Shown piece by piece: positions 7,905 through 16,975 of a DNA stretch of 64,000 nucleotides. The translations under genes were made by a program, and so were the position numbers. Every line of letters starts with the position of its first letter. Position 1 is the stretch's first letter. Under the pieces are notes generated by a model. That model was given only the letters and a program-made list of their open reading frames with translations, did not search any database and had not been told where the DNA came from. Source of the stretch: Exiguobacterium sp018617385 (GTDB taxonomy: Bacteria; Bacillota; Bacilli; Exiguobacteriales; Exiguobacteriaceae); the NCBI RefSeq assembly GCF_018617385.1, contig NZ_JACSKA010000001.1:930001-994000 (forward strand), read 5' to 3'.

Positions 7905-9728
7905 ATGAACAAACAAGAATTAGAGAATCGTCAGAAGAAGATTCGCAACTTTTCCATCATCGCGCACATCGATCATGGAAAGTCGACGCTCGCTGACCGG
8001 ATTCTTGAGAAGACTGGTGCACTCACGGCTCGTGAGATGAAAGAGCAGACGCTTGACGCGATGGATTTGGAGCGCGAGCGTGGAATTACAATCAAATTGA
8101 ACGCCGTCAAATTGAACTATACGGCGAAAGACGGAGAAGAGTATATTCTTCACTTGATCGACACGCCAGGACACGTCGACTTCACATATGAAGTGTCACG
8201 TTCGCTTGCGGCATGTGAAGGTGCGATTCTCGTCGTCGATGCAGCGCAAGGAATTGAAGCGCAAACCCTTGCGAACGTTTATTTAGCACTCGATAACGAC
8301 CTTGAAATCATTCCGGTCATCAATAAAATCGACTTGCCGTCAGCGGATGTCGAGCGGGTCCGTCAAGAGATTGAAGACGTCATCGGACTCGATGCGAGTG
8401 ATGCGGTCCCGACTTCTGCAAAAGCGGGAATCGGGATTGAAGAGATTCTCGAACAAATCGTGGAACTTGTCCCTCCGCCGACAGGGGACCCGTCTGAACC
8501 ATTGCAAGCTTTGATTTTTGACTCGTACTATGATGCCTACCGCGGTGTCGTCGCATCGATTCGTATCGTGAACGGCTCAGTCAAAGTAGGTGACAAAGTT
8601 CAAATGATGGCGACCGGCAAGACGTTCGAAGTGACGGACCTCGGTGTCTCGACGCCAAAACCGATCTCTGTTAAAGAATTGAACGTCGGAGACGTTGGTA
8701 CGCTTTCTGCATCCATTAAAACAGTCGGAGATGTTCGCGTCGGGGATACGATCACACTTGCTAAAAACCCGGCAACGAGTCAGCTACCTGGTTATCGCAA
8801 GATGAACCCGATGGTGTACTGTGGTTTGTATCCGATTGATGCGGCTAAGTACAACGATCTTCGCGAGGCACTTGAGAAGCTTCAGCTCTCGGATGCCGCG
8901 CTCGAGTTTGAACCAGAGACATCGCAAGCGCTCGGTTTTGGTTTCCGTTGTGGATTCCTCGGCATGCTTCATATGGAAATCATTCAAGAGCGAATTGAAC
9001 GTGAGTTTAACATCGACTTGATTACGACGGCACCATCGGTAATTTATCACGTGACGACGACTTCAGGCGAAGTGATTCACGTCGATAACCCATCGAAGAT
9101 GCCAGAGCAACAAAAGGTCGATTCGATCGAAGAGCCATACGTCAAGGCGGCTGTCATGACACCAAACGACTACGTGGGTGCCATCATGGAACTTTGCCAG
9201 AAGAAACGCGGAACGTTCATCGATATGCAATACATCGATACGACTCGCGTCAAAATCACGTATGAGATTCCGCTCAGTGAAATCGTCTATGATTTCTTCG
9301 ATCAGTTGAAATCGAGCACGAAAGGCTATGCGTCTCTCGATTATGAGTTGATCGGCTACCGTCAATCGCGCCTCGTGAAGATGGATATCTTGCTCAATAA
9401 CGAAGTCGTCGATGCCCTCAGCTTCATCGTTCACCGTGACTTCGCGTACGAGCGTGGGAAGGTCATTGTCGAGAAGCTTAAGGCACTCATTCCAAGGATG
9501 CAGTTCGAAGTTCCAGTCCAAGCGGCTGTCGGAACCAAAATCGTCGCACGTTCTACGATTAAAGCACTTCGTAAAAACGTTTTGGCTAAATGTTACGGAG
9601 GAGATATTTCACGTAAACGGAAACTCCTCGAGAAACAAAAAGAAGGTAAGAAGCGCATGAAGATGGTCGGGTCCGTCGAAGTCCCGCAAGAAGCGTTTAT
9701 GTCTGTCCTCTCCATGGACGAAGAATAA
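7905..9728 (+). CDS. lepA: Elongation factor 4 (LepA)
   Basis: Ribosome-associated GTPase of 607 residues that promotes back-translocation or assists ribosome biogenesis and fidelity under stress. The start is set at ATG 7905, because AGGTGA at 7891-7896 is well placed for it and too close to the upstream GTG 7893. The GTPase motifs are AHIDHGKST (20-28), DTPGHVDF and NKIDLP. The EF4-specific C-terminal domain, with KGYASLDYEL and KKMRMVGSVEVP-like basic ends, is present. It has its own promoter and a strong terminator, so it is monocistronic. Confidence 0.97.
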   Translation: MNKQELENRQKKIRNFSIIAHIDHGKSTLADRILEKTGALTAREMKEQTLDAMDLERERGITIKLNAVKLNYTAKDGEEYILHLIDTPGHVDFTYEVSRSLAACEGAILVVDAAQGIEAQTLANVYLALDNDLEIIPVINKIDLPSADVERVRQEIEDVIGLDASDAVPTSAKAGIGIEEILEQIVELVPPPTGDPSEPLQALIFDSYYDAYRGVVASIRIVNGSVKVGDKVQMMATGKTFEVTDLGVSTPKPISVKELNVGDVGTLSASIKTVGDVRVGDTITLAKNPATSQLPGYRKMNPMVYCGLYPIDAAKYNDLREALEKLQLSDAALEFEPETSQALGFGFRCGFLGMLHMEIIQERIEREFNIDLITTAPSVIYHVTTTSGEVIHVDNPSKMPEQQKVDSIEEPYVKAAVMTPNDYVGAIMELCQKKRGTFIDMQYIDTTRVKITYEIPLSEIVYDFFDQLKSSTKGYASLDYELIGYRQSRLVKMDILLNNEVVDALSFIVHRDFAYERGKVIVEKLKALIPRMQFEVPVQAAVGTKIVARSTIKALRKNVLAKCYGGDISRKRKLLEKQKEGKKRMKMVGSVEVPQEAFMSVLSMDEE

Positions 9729-9737
9729 TGAGATTGA

Positions 9738-9776
9738 ATCGCCCTGATTTTCGAATCAGGGCGATTTTGTATTTTA
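9738..9776 (+). terminator. Terminator of lepA
   Basis: A perfect 13-bp stem (AATCGCCCTGATT with its complement) and a stable TTCG loop, followed by a T-rich tail. Confidence 0.9.
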
Positions 9777-9805
9777 GGCAGGAAATGCCACTTCCTATAA
9801 GGAAG
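9773..9805 (+). promoter_or_regulatory. Candidate serC promoter with dyad over the -10
   Basis: TATAAG at 9796-9801 could be a -10, with a weak TTTTAG -35 at 9773-9778. The -10 lies inside an inverted repeat, CTTCCT (9791-9796) and AGGAAG (9800-9805), with 3 bases between. This is a plausible operator, but the regulator is unknown and the -35 is poor. Confidence 0.35.
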
Positions 9806-9842
9806 AGTACACCCTTAGACAGACTATAGAGGAGGAAACACC

Positions 9843-10913
9843 GTGTCGACGTATACATACTCTGCGGGTCCCGGCATGCTACCGACAGAAGTGATGCAAG
9901 AGATTCAACAACATCTTCTGACGTTTGAATATGAAGGCGTTTCGATTATCGAAACGAGTCATCGCTCCGCGTCTTTCCAACGTGTGGTCGACTCTCTTGA
10001 ATGGAGACTGAGAAGACTCATGCATATCCCTGAGAATTATGCCGTACTTTGGCTACAAGGCGGGGCGACGTTACAATTTTCCATGATTCCGATGAATTTG
10101 CGGAAACAGAATCGATTCGCATATGTGGATACAGGCATCTGGTCTAAAAAAGCGATGGAAGATGCGAAACACTTTGGAGAGGTCGATGTCATTCATCCGT
10201 TGGTAGATGTGACGGGAGGGATGTCGTTTGAATCGAGCCTTGTCCAAGAGGTGGACTATCTCCATGTGACACTGAACAACACGATTGAAGGGACCCGATT
10301 TACACATATCCCTGAAATCGATGTCCCGTTGATTGCAGATGCTTCCTCGAACATTCTGGCCGAGCAGATCGATGTGGAGCGCTTCGGGGTGATCTATGCC
10401 GGAGCCCAGAAGAATATCGGACCTGCAGGACTGACGGTCGTCATCATCCGTCGAGATTTGATTCAGTCGCTTCAGTTGCCGAGTTATCTTCAATATGCAT
10501 CACATGTCGATACGTTATTCAATACACCGTCGACGTTTAGTATGTATGCAGCCGAGCGTGTATTGAAGTGGGTAGAAGACTGCGGAGGCGTCGAAGCGAT
10601 GGAACGATTGAATCGTCAAAAAAGTGACAGGATCTATTCCTATCTTGAAGAGTCGACCTGTTTTTCTCCAATTGTAACGGGGGAACGTCGTTCATTGACG
10701 AACATCCCATTTTCAACGGGAAATCAAGAGCTGGATCAGCGCTTTGAGCGATACGCGTTAGAACGTGGCTTGCTCGAACTCGGTGGACATCGTTCGGTAG
10801 GGGGCTTACGTGCAAGTCTATATAATGCGATGCCGCTAGAAGGGGCAGAACGCCTCGTCGACGTCATGAGAGCATTCGAGGAGGAGACCCATGTATCACA
10901 TCAAAACATTTAA
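9843..10913 (+). CDS. serC: Phosphoserine aminotransferase
   Basis: PLP enzyme of 356 residues that transaminates 3-phosphohydroxypyruvate with glutamate to O-phosphoserine, the second step of serine synthesis (and of the pyridoxal phosphate route where present). It opens with the family signature YTYSAGPGMLP. The PLP lysine is Lys190 in YAGAQKNIGPAG, and HRSASF is the substrate-binding segment. The GTG start follows GAGGAGG. The gene overlaps serA by 23 bases, so translation is coupled. The order serC-serA puts the second enzyme first. Confidence 0.95.
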   Translation: MSTYTYSAGPGMLPTEVMQEIQQHLLTFEYEGVSIIETSHRSASFQRVVDSLEWRLRRLMHIPENYAVLWLQGGATLQFSMIPMNLRKQNRFAYVDTGIWSKKAMEDAKHFGEVDVIHPLVDVTGGMSFESSLVQEVDYLHVTLNNTIEGTRFTHIPEIDVPLIADASSNILAEQIDVERFGVIYAGAQKNIGPAGLTVVIIRRDLIQSLQLPSYLQYASHVDTLFNTPSTFSMYAAERVLKWVEDCGGVEAMERLNRQKSDRIYSYLEESTCFSPIVTGERRSLTNIPFSTGNQELDQRFERYALERGLLELGGHRSVGGLRASLYNAMPLEGAERLVDVMRAFEEETHVSHQNI

Positions 10914-12054
10914 TCAAATCGCTGCCACTGGTCTGAAACGATTCGAGCCAAGCGAGTACGTCATCAATGCATCGGATCAAGCCGATGCTTGGGTACTGAG
11001 AAGTCATCAAGTCCATGAAGAGGACATCCCTCCCTATCTTCTCGCCATCGCCAGAGCTGGGGCCGGTGTCAACAACCTTCCGCTCGATCAACTTGCGAAA
11101 CGAGGAATCGTCGCGTTTCATACACCTGGCGCGAATGCGAATGCGGTGAAAGAGCTCGTCCTTGCGAGTATGATCCTCTCAGTACGACCTATTGTGAAAG
11201 GTTTCAATTGGGTGAATGAACAGACTACCGCATCGCAATCTCAATTAGAAGAAGCGATGGAATTGCAAAAACGACAATTCCTCGGAGCGGAGTTGCGGGG
11301 TAAAAAAGTGGGGATAATCGGTCTAGGAGCCATCGGTGCGTCGCTAGCCAACGATCTTCTCCAACTCGGGGTCGATGTCATCGGATACGACCCTCATCTC
11401 TCGGTTGATGCCGCTTGGAATATTTCGAAACATGTCACGCGTGCCAAACATTTAAGTGAGGTACTGGGCAACGTTGATTTACTGTCGATCCATATGCCTT
11501 TGACTGAGGAGACTCGATTCAGCATCGACCGGAGTTGGTTTGAGCGGATGAAACCGGGGATGACTGTTTTGAACTTTGCGCGAGGAGAGCTCGTGAAAGA
11601 TGATGACTTACTAAAGGCATTCCATCATCATGTGGGACTGTATGTGACCGACTTCCCCCGTCACACGCTGATCGGTCATCCGCAAGTCATGGCATTGCCT
11701 CACCTCGGTGCATCGACTAAAGAATCGGAAGTCAACTGTGCCATTCAAGCCGTGGAGACGCTGAAATTGTATCTCGAGACAGGGAATATTCGTTCGTCCG
11801 CTAATTTTCCGAACGTCGAGCTTCCATACACGGGTAAACGCCGTCTTGGGATTTTGCATCGAAACGTCCCGAACATGGTCGGTCAAATCACGGGTGAACT
11901 TGCCTCACATGGATTGAATATCGATAACATGGTCAATCGTAGCCGCGGGGAGATGGCGTATACGTTGATTGATTTAGACAACAGCGAGCATGAACCGTTA
12001 TCGATTCATGCGCTGTATGAAATACAGGGCGTCATTCGCGTCCGGGAATTTTAA
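10891..12054 (+). CDS. serA: D-3-phosphoglycerate dehydrogenase, short ACT form
   Basis: Oxidises 3-phosphoglycerate to 3-phosphohydroxypyruvate with NAD. The 387-residue protein has a catalytic/NAD domain with GAGVNNLPLDQL, the Rossmann motif GLGAIGASLA (about 145-155), the active-site Arg in NFARGELV (about 230) and His in PHLGAST (about 271). It ends in an ACT domain (about 315-387, HRNVPNMVGQITGELASHG) that usually senses serine. The segment YVTDFPRHTLIGH replaces the usual DVFxxEP, so the canonical catalytic Glu is not where expected. Short clostridial-type enzymes have a similar DFP segment. The ATG lies inside serC. Confidence 0.9.
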   Translation: MYHIKTFNQIAATGLKRFEPSEYVINASDQADAWVLRSHQVHEEDIPPYLLAIARAGAGVNNLPLDQLAKRGIVAFHTPGANANAVKELVLASMILSVRPIVKGFNWVNEQTTASQSQLEEAMELQKRQFLGAELRGKKVGIIGLGAIGASLANDLLQLGVDVIGYDPHLSVDAAWNISKHVTRAKHLSEVLGNVDLLSIHMPLTEETRFSIDRSWFERMKPGMTVLNFARGELVKDDDLLKAFHHHVGLYVTDFPRHTLIGHPQVMALPHLGASTKESEVNCAIQAVETLKLYLETGNIRSSANFPNVELPYTGKRRLGILHRNVPNMVGQITGELASHGLNIDNMVNRSRGEMAYTLIDLDNSEHEPLSIHALYEIQGVIRVREF

Positions 12055-12065
12055 GGAGGATCCTT

Positions 12066-13247
12066 ATGGTCGTATTTAAACCGTTCAGCCCTTATATGCC
12101 AACGCATCCGGAACGTGTCGCCGCAGACCCGTATGATGTCGTGTCGATTGAAGAAGCGCAAGCCGTCATTTCAGAAAATCCCGATTCCTTTTTAGCAGTG
12201 GATAAGCCAGAAGCGCTTCAATCCGACCTTTCCCTTGAGAAGTGGGGGGAGCTGGCGCGTCATGAGCTAGAACGTCTCTATGAAAAGGAATTGACGGAAC
12301 GTCCGAACGGATTTTACGTCTATCGATTGACATCGGGACAACGTCAGCAAACGGGTCTAGTCGCCACCTTTTCAGTCGCGGATTATGAAGCCGGTCGCAT
12401 CAAGATTCACGAACATACACGGGAAACGAAGGAGCGGGAACGTGTCGAGCATGTCCGGGCGACGCGAGCGCACACCGGTCCGATTCTACTCAGTCATCCT
12501 CCACATGCAAACTTGAAGCAAATCTTACATAAAGCGACTGACGGAGACCCGTTATTCTCGTTCACGGATGAACGAGGCGTCATGCATGAAGGATTCATGA
12601 TTCCGAACCGTGAACTCGCTCGTGTCATGATGATTGGCGCGACCATCCCGTCGATCTACATTGCGGATGGACATCATCGTGCGAAAGCGGCAGCGGTCGT
12701 TTCCGGGATGATTGGGGATCGTTCTCAAAAGAATGAACGTTCACACTTCTTAGGTGTCCTCTTCCCGAGTGACGAATTGACAATCTTGCCGTATCATCGC
12801 GTGCTGACAGCGATAAGTCCTGAAGAGGTAGAGAATATGTTAGACGGACTCTCGTTTTCATACATGATCAAGGAAGAGGAACGTCTTGTCCTGCCGAATG
12901 AACATGGCGTCTTCGGAGTCGCCTATCGAGGGAAGTATTATAAGTTGACGAAACGGCAAGAAGACCCGGCGCTCGACGTTACCATCTTACAGCGAGATAT
13001 GCTTACGCCATACTTCAACGTTGAAGATATCCGTACGGATGCGAGAGTCGATTTTGTCGGTGGAAACAAGACGGTCGTTGAATTAGAGAAGCTGACTCAG
13101 GTGCCGGACCGATTGCTTTTCACCTGTCACGAAACGACGATGACACAACTGATGCGCGTGGCGGATGACGGTGGTCAGATGCCTCCAAAATCGACCTGGT
13201 TCGAGCCGAAATTGAAGAGTGGTTTATTCATTCATCGATTCGATTGA
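12066..13247 (+). CDS. DUF1015 family protein in serine operon
   Basis: A 393-residue DUF1015 protein of unproven function, starting at ATG 12066 behind AAGGAGGATCC and 11 bases after serA. The family hallmarks are an N-terminal FKPFSPYMPTHPERVAADPYD and the motif IADGHHRAKAA, with Asp201, Gly202, His203, His204 and Arg205. DGHHR motifs of this kind occur in ParB/sulfiredoxin-fold kinases such as the archaeal free-serine kinase SerK. That is a similarity of motif, not a demonstrated relationship. As no phosphoserine phosphatase gene is seen here, the protein may act on serine or phosphoserine; this is inference. Confidence 0.85.
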   Translation: MVVFKPFSPYMPTHPERVAADPYDVVSIEEAQAVISENPDSFLAVDKPEALQSDLSLEKWGELARHELERLYEKELTERPNGFYVYRLTSGQRQQTGLVATFSVADYEAGRIKIHEHTRETKERERVEHVRATRAHTGPILLSHPPHANLKQILHKATDGDPLFSFTDERGVMHEGFMIPNRELARVMMIGATIPSIYIADGHHRAKAAAVVSGMIGDRSQKNERSHFLGVLFPSDELTILPYHRVLTAISPEEVENMLDGLSFSYMIKEEERLVLPNEHGVFGVAYRGKYYKLTKRQEDPALDVTILQRDMLTPYFNVEDIRTDARVDFVGGNKTVVELEKLTQVPDRLLFTCHETTMTQLMRVADDGGQMPPKSTWFEPKLKSGLFIHRFD

Positions 13248-13314
13248 TGGCGCAGGCTGGAAAGAACAGACGAAAAGCGTTATAAATGGAATGAGAAGAA
13301 AGGGGTGGCCGAAA

Positions 13315-14469
13315 TTGGCTAAAGCCGTATATCTTCACATTCCATTTTGTGAACATATTTGTTATTACTGTGATTTCAACAAGGTGTTTTTAAAAAATCA
13401 GCCTGTTGATGATTATTTAGATGCATTAGAACGAGAGATGGTATTGACGCTCGAGGCGTTTCCGACAGAGCGGATTGATACCATCTTTATCGGAGGCGGG
13501 ACACCGACCGCGCTCAATGAGGAGCAGATGGCGCGCCTGATGGACATGGTCCGCCAACACCTTCTGCCACTCGCGTCAGACGACTTAGAGTATTCTGTCG
13601 AAGCGAACCCGAACTTTGTGAGTGCGGAAAAACTCGACACGATGAAAGCAGGTGGCGTCAACCGACTCAGTTTCGGTGTCCAGACGTTTGATGATGGTGG
13701 ACTTGAGCGCATCGGGCGGACGCATCGGGCGGATGATGTGTTCGAGACGGTAAGCGAAGCGGCAAAACGCTTTGACAATATCTCGATTGACCTGATGTTC
13801 GGTCTTCCGGAACAAACCCTTGAACAAATTGACCGTGATTTAGCGCTAGCGCTCCAATTACCGATTCAACATGTATCCTCTTATTCGTTGATCCTCGAGC
13901 CGCATACCGTCTTTGCGATTCAAGATCGAAAAGGGAAGCTCCGTTTACCGGGGGAAGATGTCGAAGTCGAAATGTACTTGAAAGTGATGGAGACGCTTGA
14001 ACGCCATGGTCTCAAACAATATGAAATCTCCAACTATGGCTTGCCTGGTCGAGAGAGTCGTCACAATCAAGTGTACTGGCGCAATGAAGAGTATTATGGA
14101 TTCGGAGCCGGAGCGCATAGTTATTTGAATGGGACACGTCGCGCCAATATCGCTCCAATTCCTCACTATATTAAAGCAGAAGGCATCCCTGTGAAACGGG
14201 TGACCGAACTAGAAGAAGTGGAAAAGATGGAAGAAGAGTTATTCCTCGGCCTGCGTATGCGTTCCGGGGTCTCGCTTCAGACGTTTGAACAAAAGTACGG
14301 AGTGTCGCTCGATGATGTGTTCGGTCACGTCATCGAAGAGTTGGTGAAGAAGTCACTGATTGAACGGACGGACACACATATCCGTCTAACGGCATCCGGT
14401 TTGCCACTCGCCAATGAAGCCTTTGCAGCCTTTATTGGAGAAGCAAAACTTGAACATGCTGATTCATAA
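13315..14469 (+). CDS. hemW: HemW, radical SAM heme chaperone
   Basis: HemN-related radical SAM protein of 384 residues. HemW proteins bind heme and an iron-sulfur cluster and act in heme delivery, not as coproporphyrinogen dehydrogenases. The radical SAM cysteines are Cys12, Cys16 and Cys19 in CEHICYYCDF, the CxxxCxxC pattern. IFIGGGTPTAL follows, and HNQVYW is the HemW signature for heme binding. The frame is open from 13219, inside the DUF1015 gene, but AAAGGGGTGG at 13299-13308 points to TTG 13315, which also matches the family N-terminus. In Bacillus it likewise sits between lepA and hrcA. Confidence 0.95.
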   Translation: MAKAVYLHIPFCEHICYYCDFNKVFLKNQPVDDYLDALEREMVLTLEAFPTERIDTIFIGGGTPTALNEEQMARLMDMVRQHLLPLASDDLEYSVEANPNFVSAEKLDTMKAGGVNRLSFGVQTFDDGGLERIGRTHRADDVFETVSEAAKRFDNISIDLMFGLPEQTLEQIDRDLALALQLPIQHVSSYSLILEPHTVFAIQDRKGKLRLPGEDVEVEMYLKVMETLERHGLKQYEISNYGLPGRESRHNQVYWRNEEYYGFGAGAHSYLNGTRRANIAPIPHYIKAEGIPVKRVTELEEVEKMEEELFLGLRMRSGVSLQTFEQKYGVSLDDVFGHVIEELVKKSLIERTDTHIRLTASGLPLANEAFAAFIGEAKLEHADS

Positions 14470-14470
14470 A

Positions 14471-14507
14471 AAAATGGACAAGTCCCTCGTGAGGATTTGT
14501 CCATTTT
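14471..14507. terminator. Bidirectional terminator, hemW and yktB-like gene
   Basis: A 15-bp stem from AAAATGGACAAGTCC to GGATTTGTCCATTTT (one G-T pair) with loop CTCGTGA. A and T flanks on both sides let it work for both convergent genes. Confidence 0.9.
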
Positions 14508-14513
14508 CTTATA

Positions 14514-15119
14514 TTACAAGACGAGATCACGATAGAGCGGTGTAATCCGACCGAACGTGTCTTCGACCAACGCGAGAAATGCGTCTTCATTTTGAAGAAT
14601 CGACGCATCGGCAGGAAGTTGACGGCCGATCAAGAAATCAGCCTTTTTCACAGTGCCGAATCGCTCAAGTAGCGATTGAATGTCTTCAGTTGACGTATCT
14701 TCAACAAGTAACGCTTCTTTTTTCATATGGTCGCCCGCGATATGGAAATCAGGGAATGTTGATTTCAAATCGATTTGTTGCAGGTGTTTCGCGATGGCGT
14801 CCTTGTTCGGCATCTCATAGATGAACGCTAGCCAGATGAAGACGCGATCGTCGAAAAGTCCAACTTGTAAGTGCGGATGTTTTTTGTACCCACGTTTGTC
14901 GTGACAAATCGCCATCCACGTATCTTTCGGTGGGTTCACCGTCCGACGAGCGTGCTTCGCCACATGCAAATAAAGAGGGATACCGACATCAGCCTCAAGC
15001 TCTGGTCCGACCTCGTCATAAATCCGATGGAAGAGCGGTTGAATATCCGAACGGATGCCAGACATTCGTTCGTCGAGTCCATCCTGTTTAAATACATTAA
15101 ATTGTTTTGTTGTAAACAT
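14514..15119 (-). CDS. yktB: DUF1054/UPF0637 family protein (YktB-like)
   Basis: A 201-residue cytoplasmic protein of the DUF1054 family, known from Bacillus YktB, with no assigned function. Typical family stretches are GPELEADVGIPLYLHVAKHA, WMAICHDKRGYKKHPH and LFDDRVFIWLAFIYE. It reads on the minus strand from ATG 15119 and converges with hemW. This gene is not part of the Bacillus hemW-hrcA neighbourhood, so it looks like a local insertion into the conserved block. Confidence 0.8.
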   Translation of the reverse strand: MFTTKQFNVFKQDGLDERMSGIRSDIQPLFHRIYDEVGPELEADVGIPLYLHVAKHARRTVNPPKDTWMAICHDKRGYKKHPHLQVGLFDDRVFIWLAFIYEMPNKDAIAKHLQQIDLKSTFPDFHIAGDHMKKEALLVEDTSTEDIQSLLERFGTVKKADFLIGRQLPADASILQNEDAFLALVEDTFGRITPLYRDLVL

Positions 15120-15216
15120 TTAATCACCTCATCATCTATTCTACCGAAATGGGCTTTTATTTTCATTTCGTAGGTTTGCTATCGTGAAAAAAGGTGAAAA
15201 AATCCGAGTGTATGAA

Positions 15217-15244
15217 TTGACAAATAGTGAGAACATGATAATAT
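15217..15244 (+). promoter_or_regulatory. Sigma-A promoter of the heat-shock operon
   Basis: Perfect TTGACA at 15217-15222, a 16-bp spacer and TAATAT at 15239-15244. It lies just upstream of the CIRCE operator, which would cover the transcription start and early leader. Confidence 0.75.
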
Positions 15245-15255
15245 TTGAAGTGTGA

Positions 15256-15282
15256 TTAGCACTCGTTAAATATGAGTGCTAA
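15256..15282 (+). promoter_or_regulatory. CIRCE operator (HrcA site)
   Basis: A perfect CIRCE element: TTAGCACTC (15256-15264), 9 bases, GAGTGCTAA (15274-15282). HrcA binds it and is inactivated by heat stress through GroEL titration. It is 36 bases upstream of hrcA, so the operon is autoregulated. Confidence 0.97.
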
Positions 15283-15318
15283 TAAAGCGGGGTAACCTTT
15301 TCAGAGAGGAGTGATGTT

Positions 15319-16341
15319 GTGCTGACAGATCGACAATTGCTCATTCTTCGAGCCATCATTGACGATTACATTCAGACGGCTCAGCCTGTCGGTTCTCGAA
15401 CATTGTCGAAACGAGACGATTTGACGTTTAGTTCAGCAACGATTCGGAATGATATGGCCGATTTGGAAGACATGGGGCTGATTGAAAAACCGCATACTTC
15501 TGCAGGTCGCATCCCGTCAGAGGTCGGCTATCGATATTACGTGGACCACCTCGTCGAGAAGCAGATCATCGACGAACGGGAGACAGGTCGACTAGAAGAA
15601 CGTTTGAAACAATCTTCAAAAGAGTCTGAGATCCTGATTCGACAAGCTGCAGATCTCCTTTCTGATTTGACCAATTATACGACGGTCGCCCTCGGTCCGA
15701 ACAGCCAAATGGAAACGTTGGCCCGTGTGGACTTTATGCCATTAGATGAGCGGCGTGGTGTTGTTCTCATCGTCACGGATCAAGGTCATGTCGAGCATCG
15801 TACCGTCATGTTTGAATCGCGTGTCGCTCCTGACGTCATCGAGGAAACGATTCGACTGTTGAACGACCGCCTTGTCGGAACGCCAATCGGACAATTGAAA
15901 ATCCGGATTGGGGAGGAAGTTGCCAAATTGCAACTCGCTCAGCGACAGCAGTACGAGAACATGATGCAACTGATTCAATCGACGGTCGGAATGCAGACGC
16001 CATCCTCACTCTATTTGGGTGGCAAGAAGAAAATCTTCAACCAACCCGAGTTTCAAACGCTCGACACGTTACGCCCATTCCTAGAATGGATTGATGAGCA
16101 AGAACGATTGACGCACTGGCTCGAATCGTTGCCAAATCGCGAGATTTATGTGAGCATTGGGAGCGAGAACGGAATTGTCGCCCTTCAAAATTGTAGTGTC
16201 ATCACCTCGGATTATACACTAGACGGAAAAACATTCGGAACAATCGCTATGATTGGTCCAACGCGTATGAATTACCGTCATGGTGTCCAAATGATGGGAC
16301 AAATTATCGAAGCGTTGCGACGAACGAAACTAGATGAGTGA
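15319..16341 (+). CDS. hrcA: HrcA heat-inducible transcription repressor
   Basis: Winged-helix repressor of class I heat-shock genes, 340 residues. The N-terminal DNA-binding domain includes LTDRQLLILRAIIDDYI and SSATIRNDMADLEDMG. A GAF-like middle and the C-terminal dimerisation region, with IGSENG and CSVITSDY, follow. It starts at GTG 15319 behind GAGAGGAG. As first gene of the CIRCE-controlled operon it represses itself and grpE, dnaK and dnaJ. Confidence 0.97.
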   Translation: MLTDRQLLILRAIIDDYIQTAQPVGSRTLSKRDDLTFSSATIRNDMADLEDMGLIEKPHTSAGRIPSEVGYRYYVDHLVEKQIIDERETGRLEERLKQSSKESEILIRQAADLLSDLTNYTTVALGPNSQMETLARVDFMPLDERRGVVLIVTDQGHVEHRTVMFESRVAPDVIEETIRLLNDRLVGTPIGQLKIRIGEEVAKLQLAQRQQYENMMQLIQSTVGMQTPSSLYLGGKKKIFNQPEFQTLDTLRPFLEWIDEQERLTHWLESLPNREIYVSIGSENGIVALQNCSVITSDYTLDGKTFGTIAMIGPTRMNYRHGVQMMGQIIEALRRTKLDE

Positions 16342-16358
16342 CGGAAAGGAGTTTTACT

Positions 16359-16946
16359 ATGACAGCAGATCACCAAAACGGGCATGAGCAAGATGACGTG
16401 CTTGAAGAAAAATCTGTAGACTCGGCACAAACAGAAGAGAATGAGTCAACTGAATCAAATGAAGATGAGGTTTTAAATGCTGAGATTGTGGAAGAAAGTT
16501 CTGAGGGGACGGACTTACAAAAAGAAATCGAAGCGTTGAAAGCGAGCGAGCTCCGCATTCGTGCCGACTTTGACAACTTCCGTCGTCGGACGAACGAAGA
16601 GAATGCCAAACGCGTCAAGTTTGCTTCACAGTCTGTCATTGAAAAATTGATTCCGCTCATTGACAACTTTGAGCGTGCACTTCAAGTAAACGCAACTTCG
16701 GAAGATGCGAAGCAGATTCAATCGGGAGTAGACATGATTCATCGTCAACTACTTGACGTATTAAATGCTGAGCAAGTCGAAGTGATTGAAGCAGTCGGAC
16801 AGCCGTTCGACCCGAATTTCCATCAAGCAGTCATGCAAGAACCGAGCGATGAGTTCGAGTCAGGTATCGTGACGATGGAGCTTCAAAAAGGATATACGAT
16901 GCATGGTCGAGTCATTCGCCCGAGCATGGTAAAAGTCGCAGAATAA
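16359..16946 (+). CDS. grpE: GrpE nucleotide exchange factor
   Basis: Releases ADP from DnaK. The start at ATG 16359 follows AAAGGAG by 7 bases and gives 195 residues; the longer GTG start at 16338 has no comparable site. A long acidic, disordered N-terminus (about 1-55) leads into a coiled-coil dimerisation helix, then the conserved RADFDNFRRRTNEENAKR and the C-terminal beta domain with QPFDPNFHQAV and GYTMHGRVIRPSMVKVA. Lies 17 bases downstream of hrcA and 29 upstream of dnaK. Confidence 0.96.
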   Translation: MTADHQNGHEQDDVLEEKSVDSAQTEENESTESNEDEVLNAEIVEESSEGTDLQKEIEALKASELRIRADFDNFRRRTNEENAKRVKFASQSVIEKLIPLIDNFERALQVNATSEDAKQIQSGVDMIHRQLLDVLNAEQVEVIEAVGQPFDPNFHQAVMQEPSDEFESGIVTMELQKGYTMHGRVIRPSMVKVAE

Positions 16947-16975
16947 AACTACTTAACGAGACGGAGGAATAAACG

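Noticed and set aside
9063..9521. A 152-codon antisense frame within lepA
   Set aside because: It is a shadow of the strongly codon-biased lepA, with no ribosome site and no protein features.
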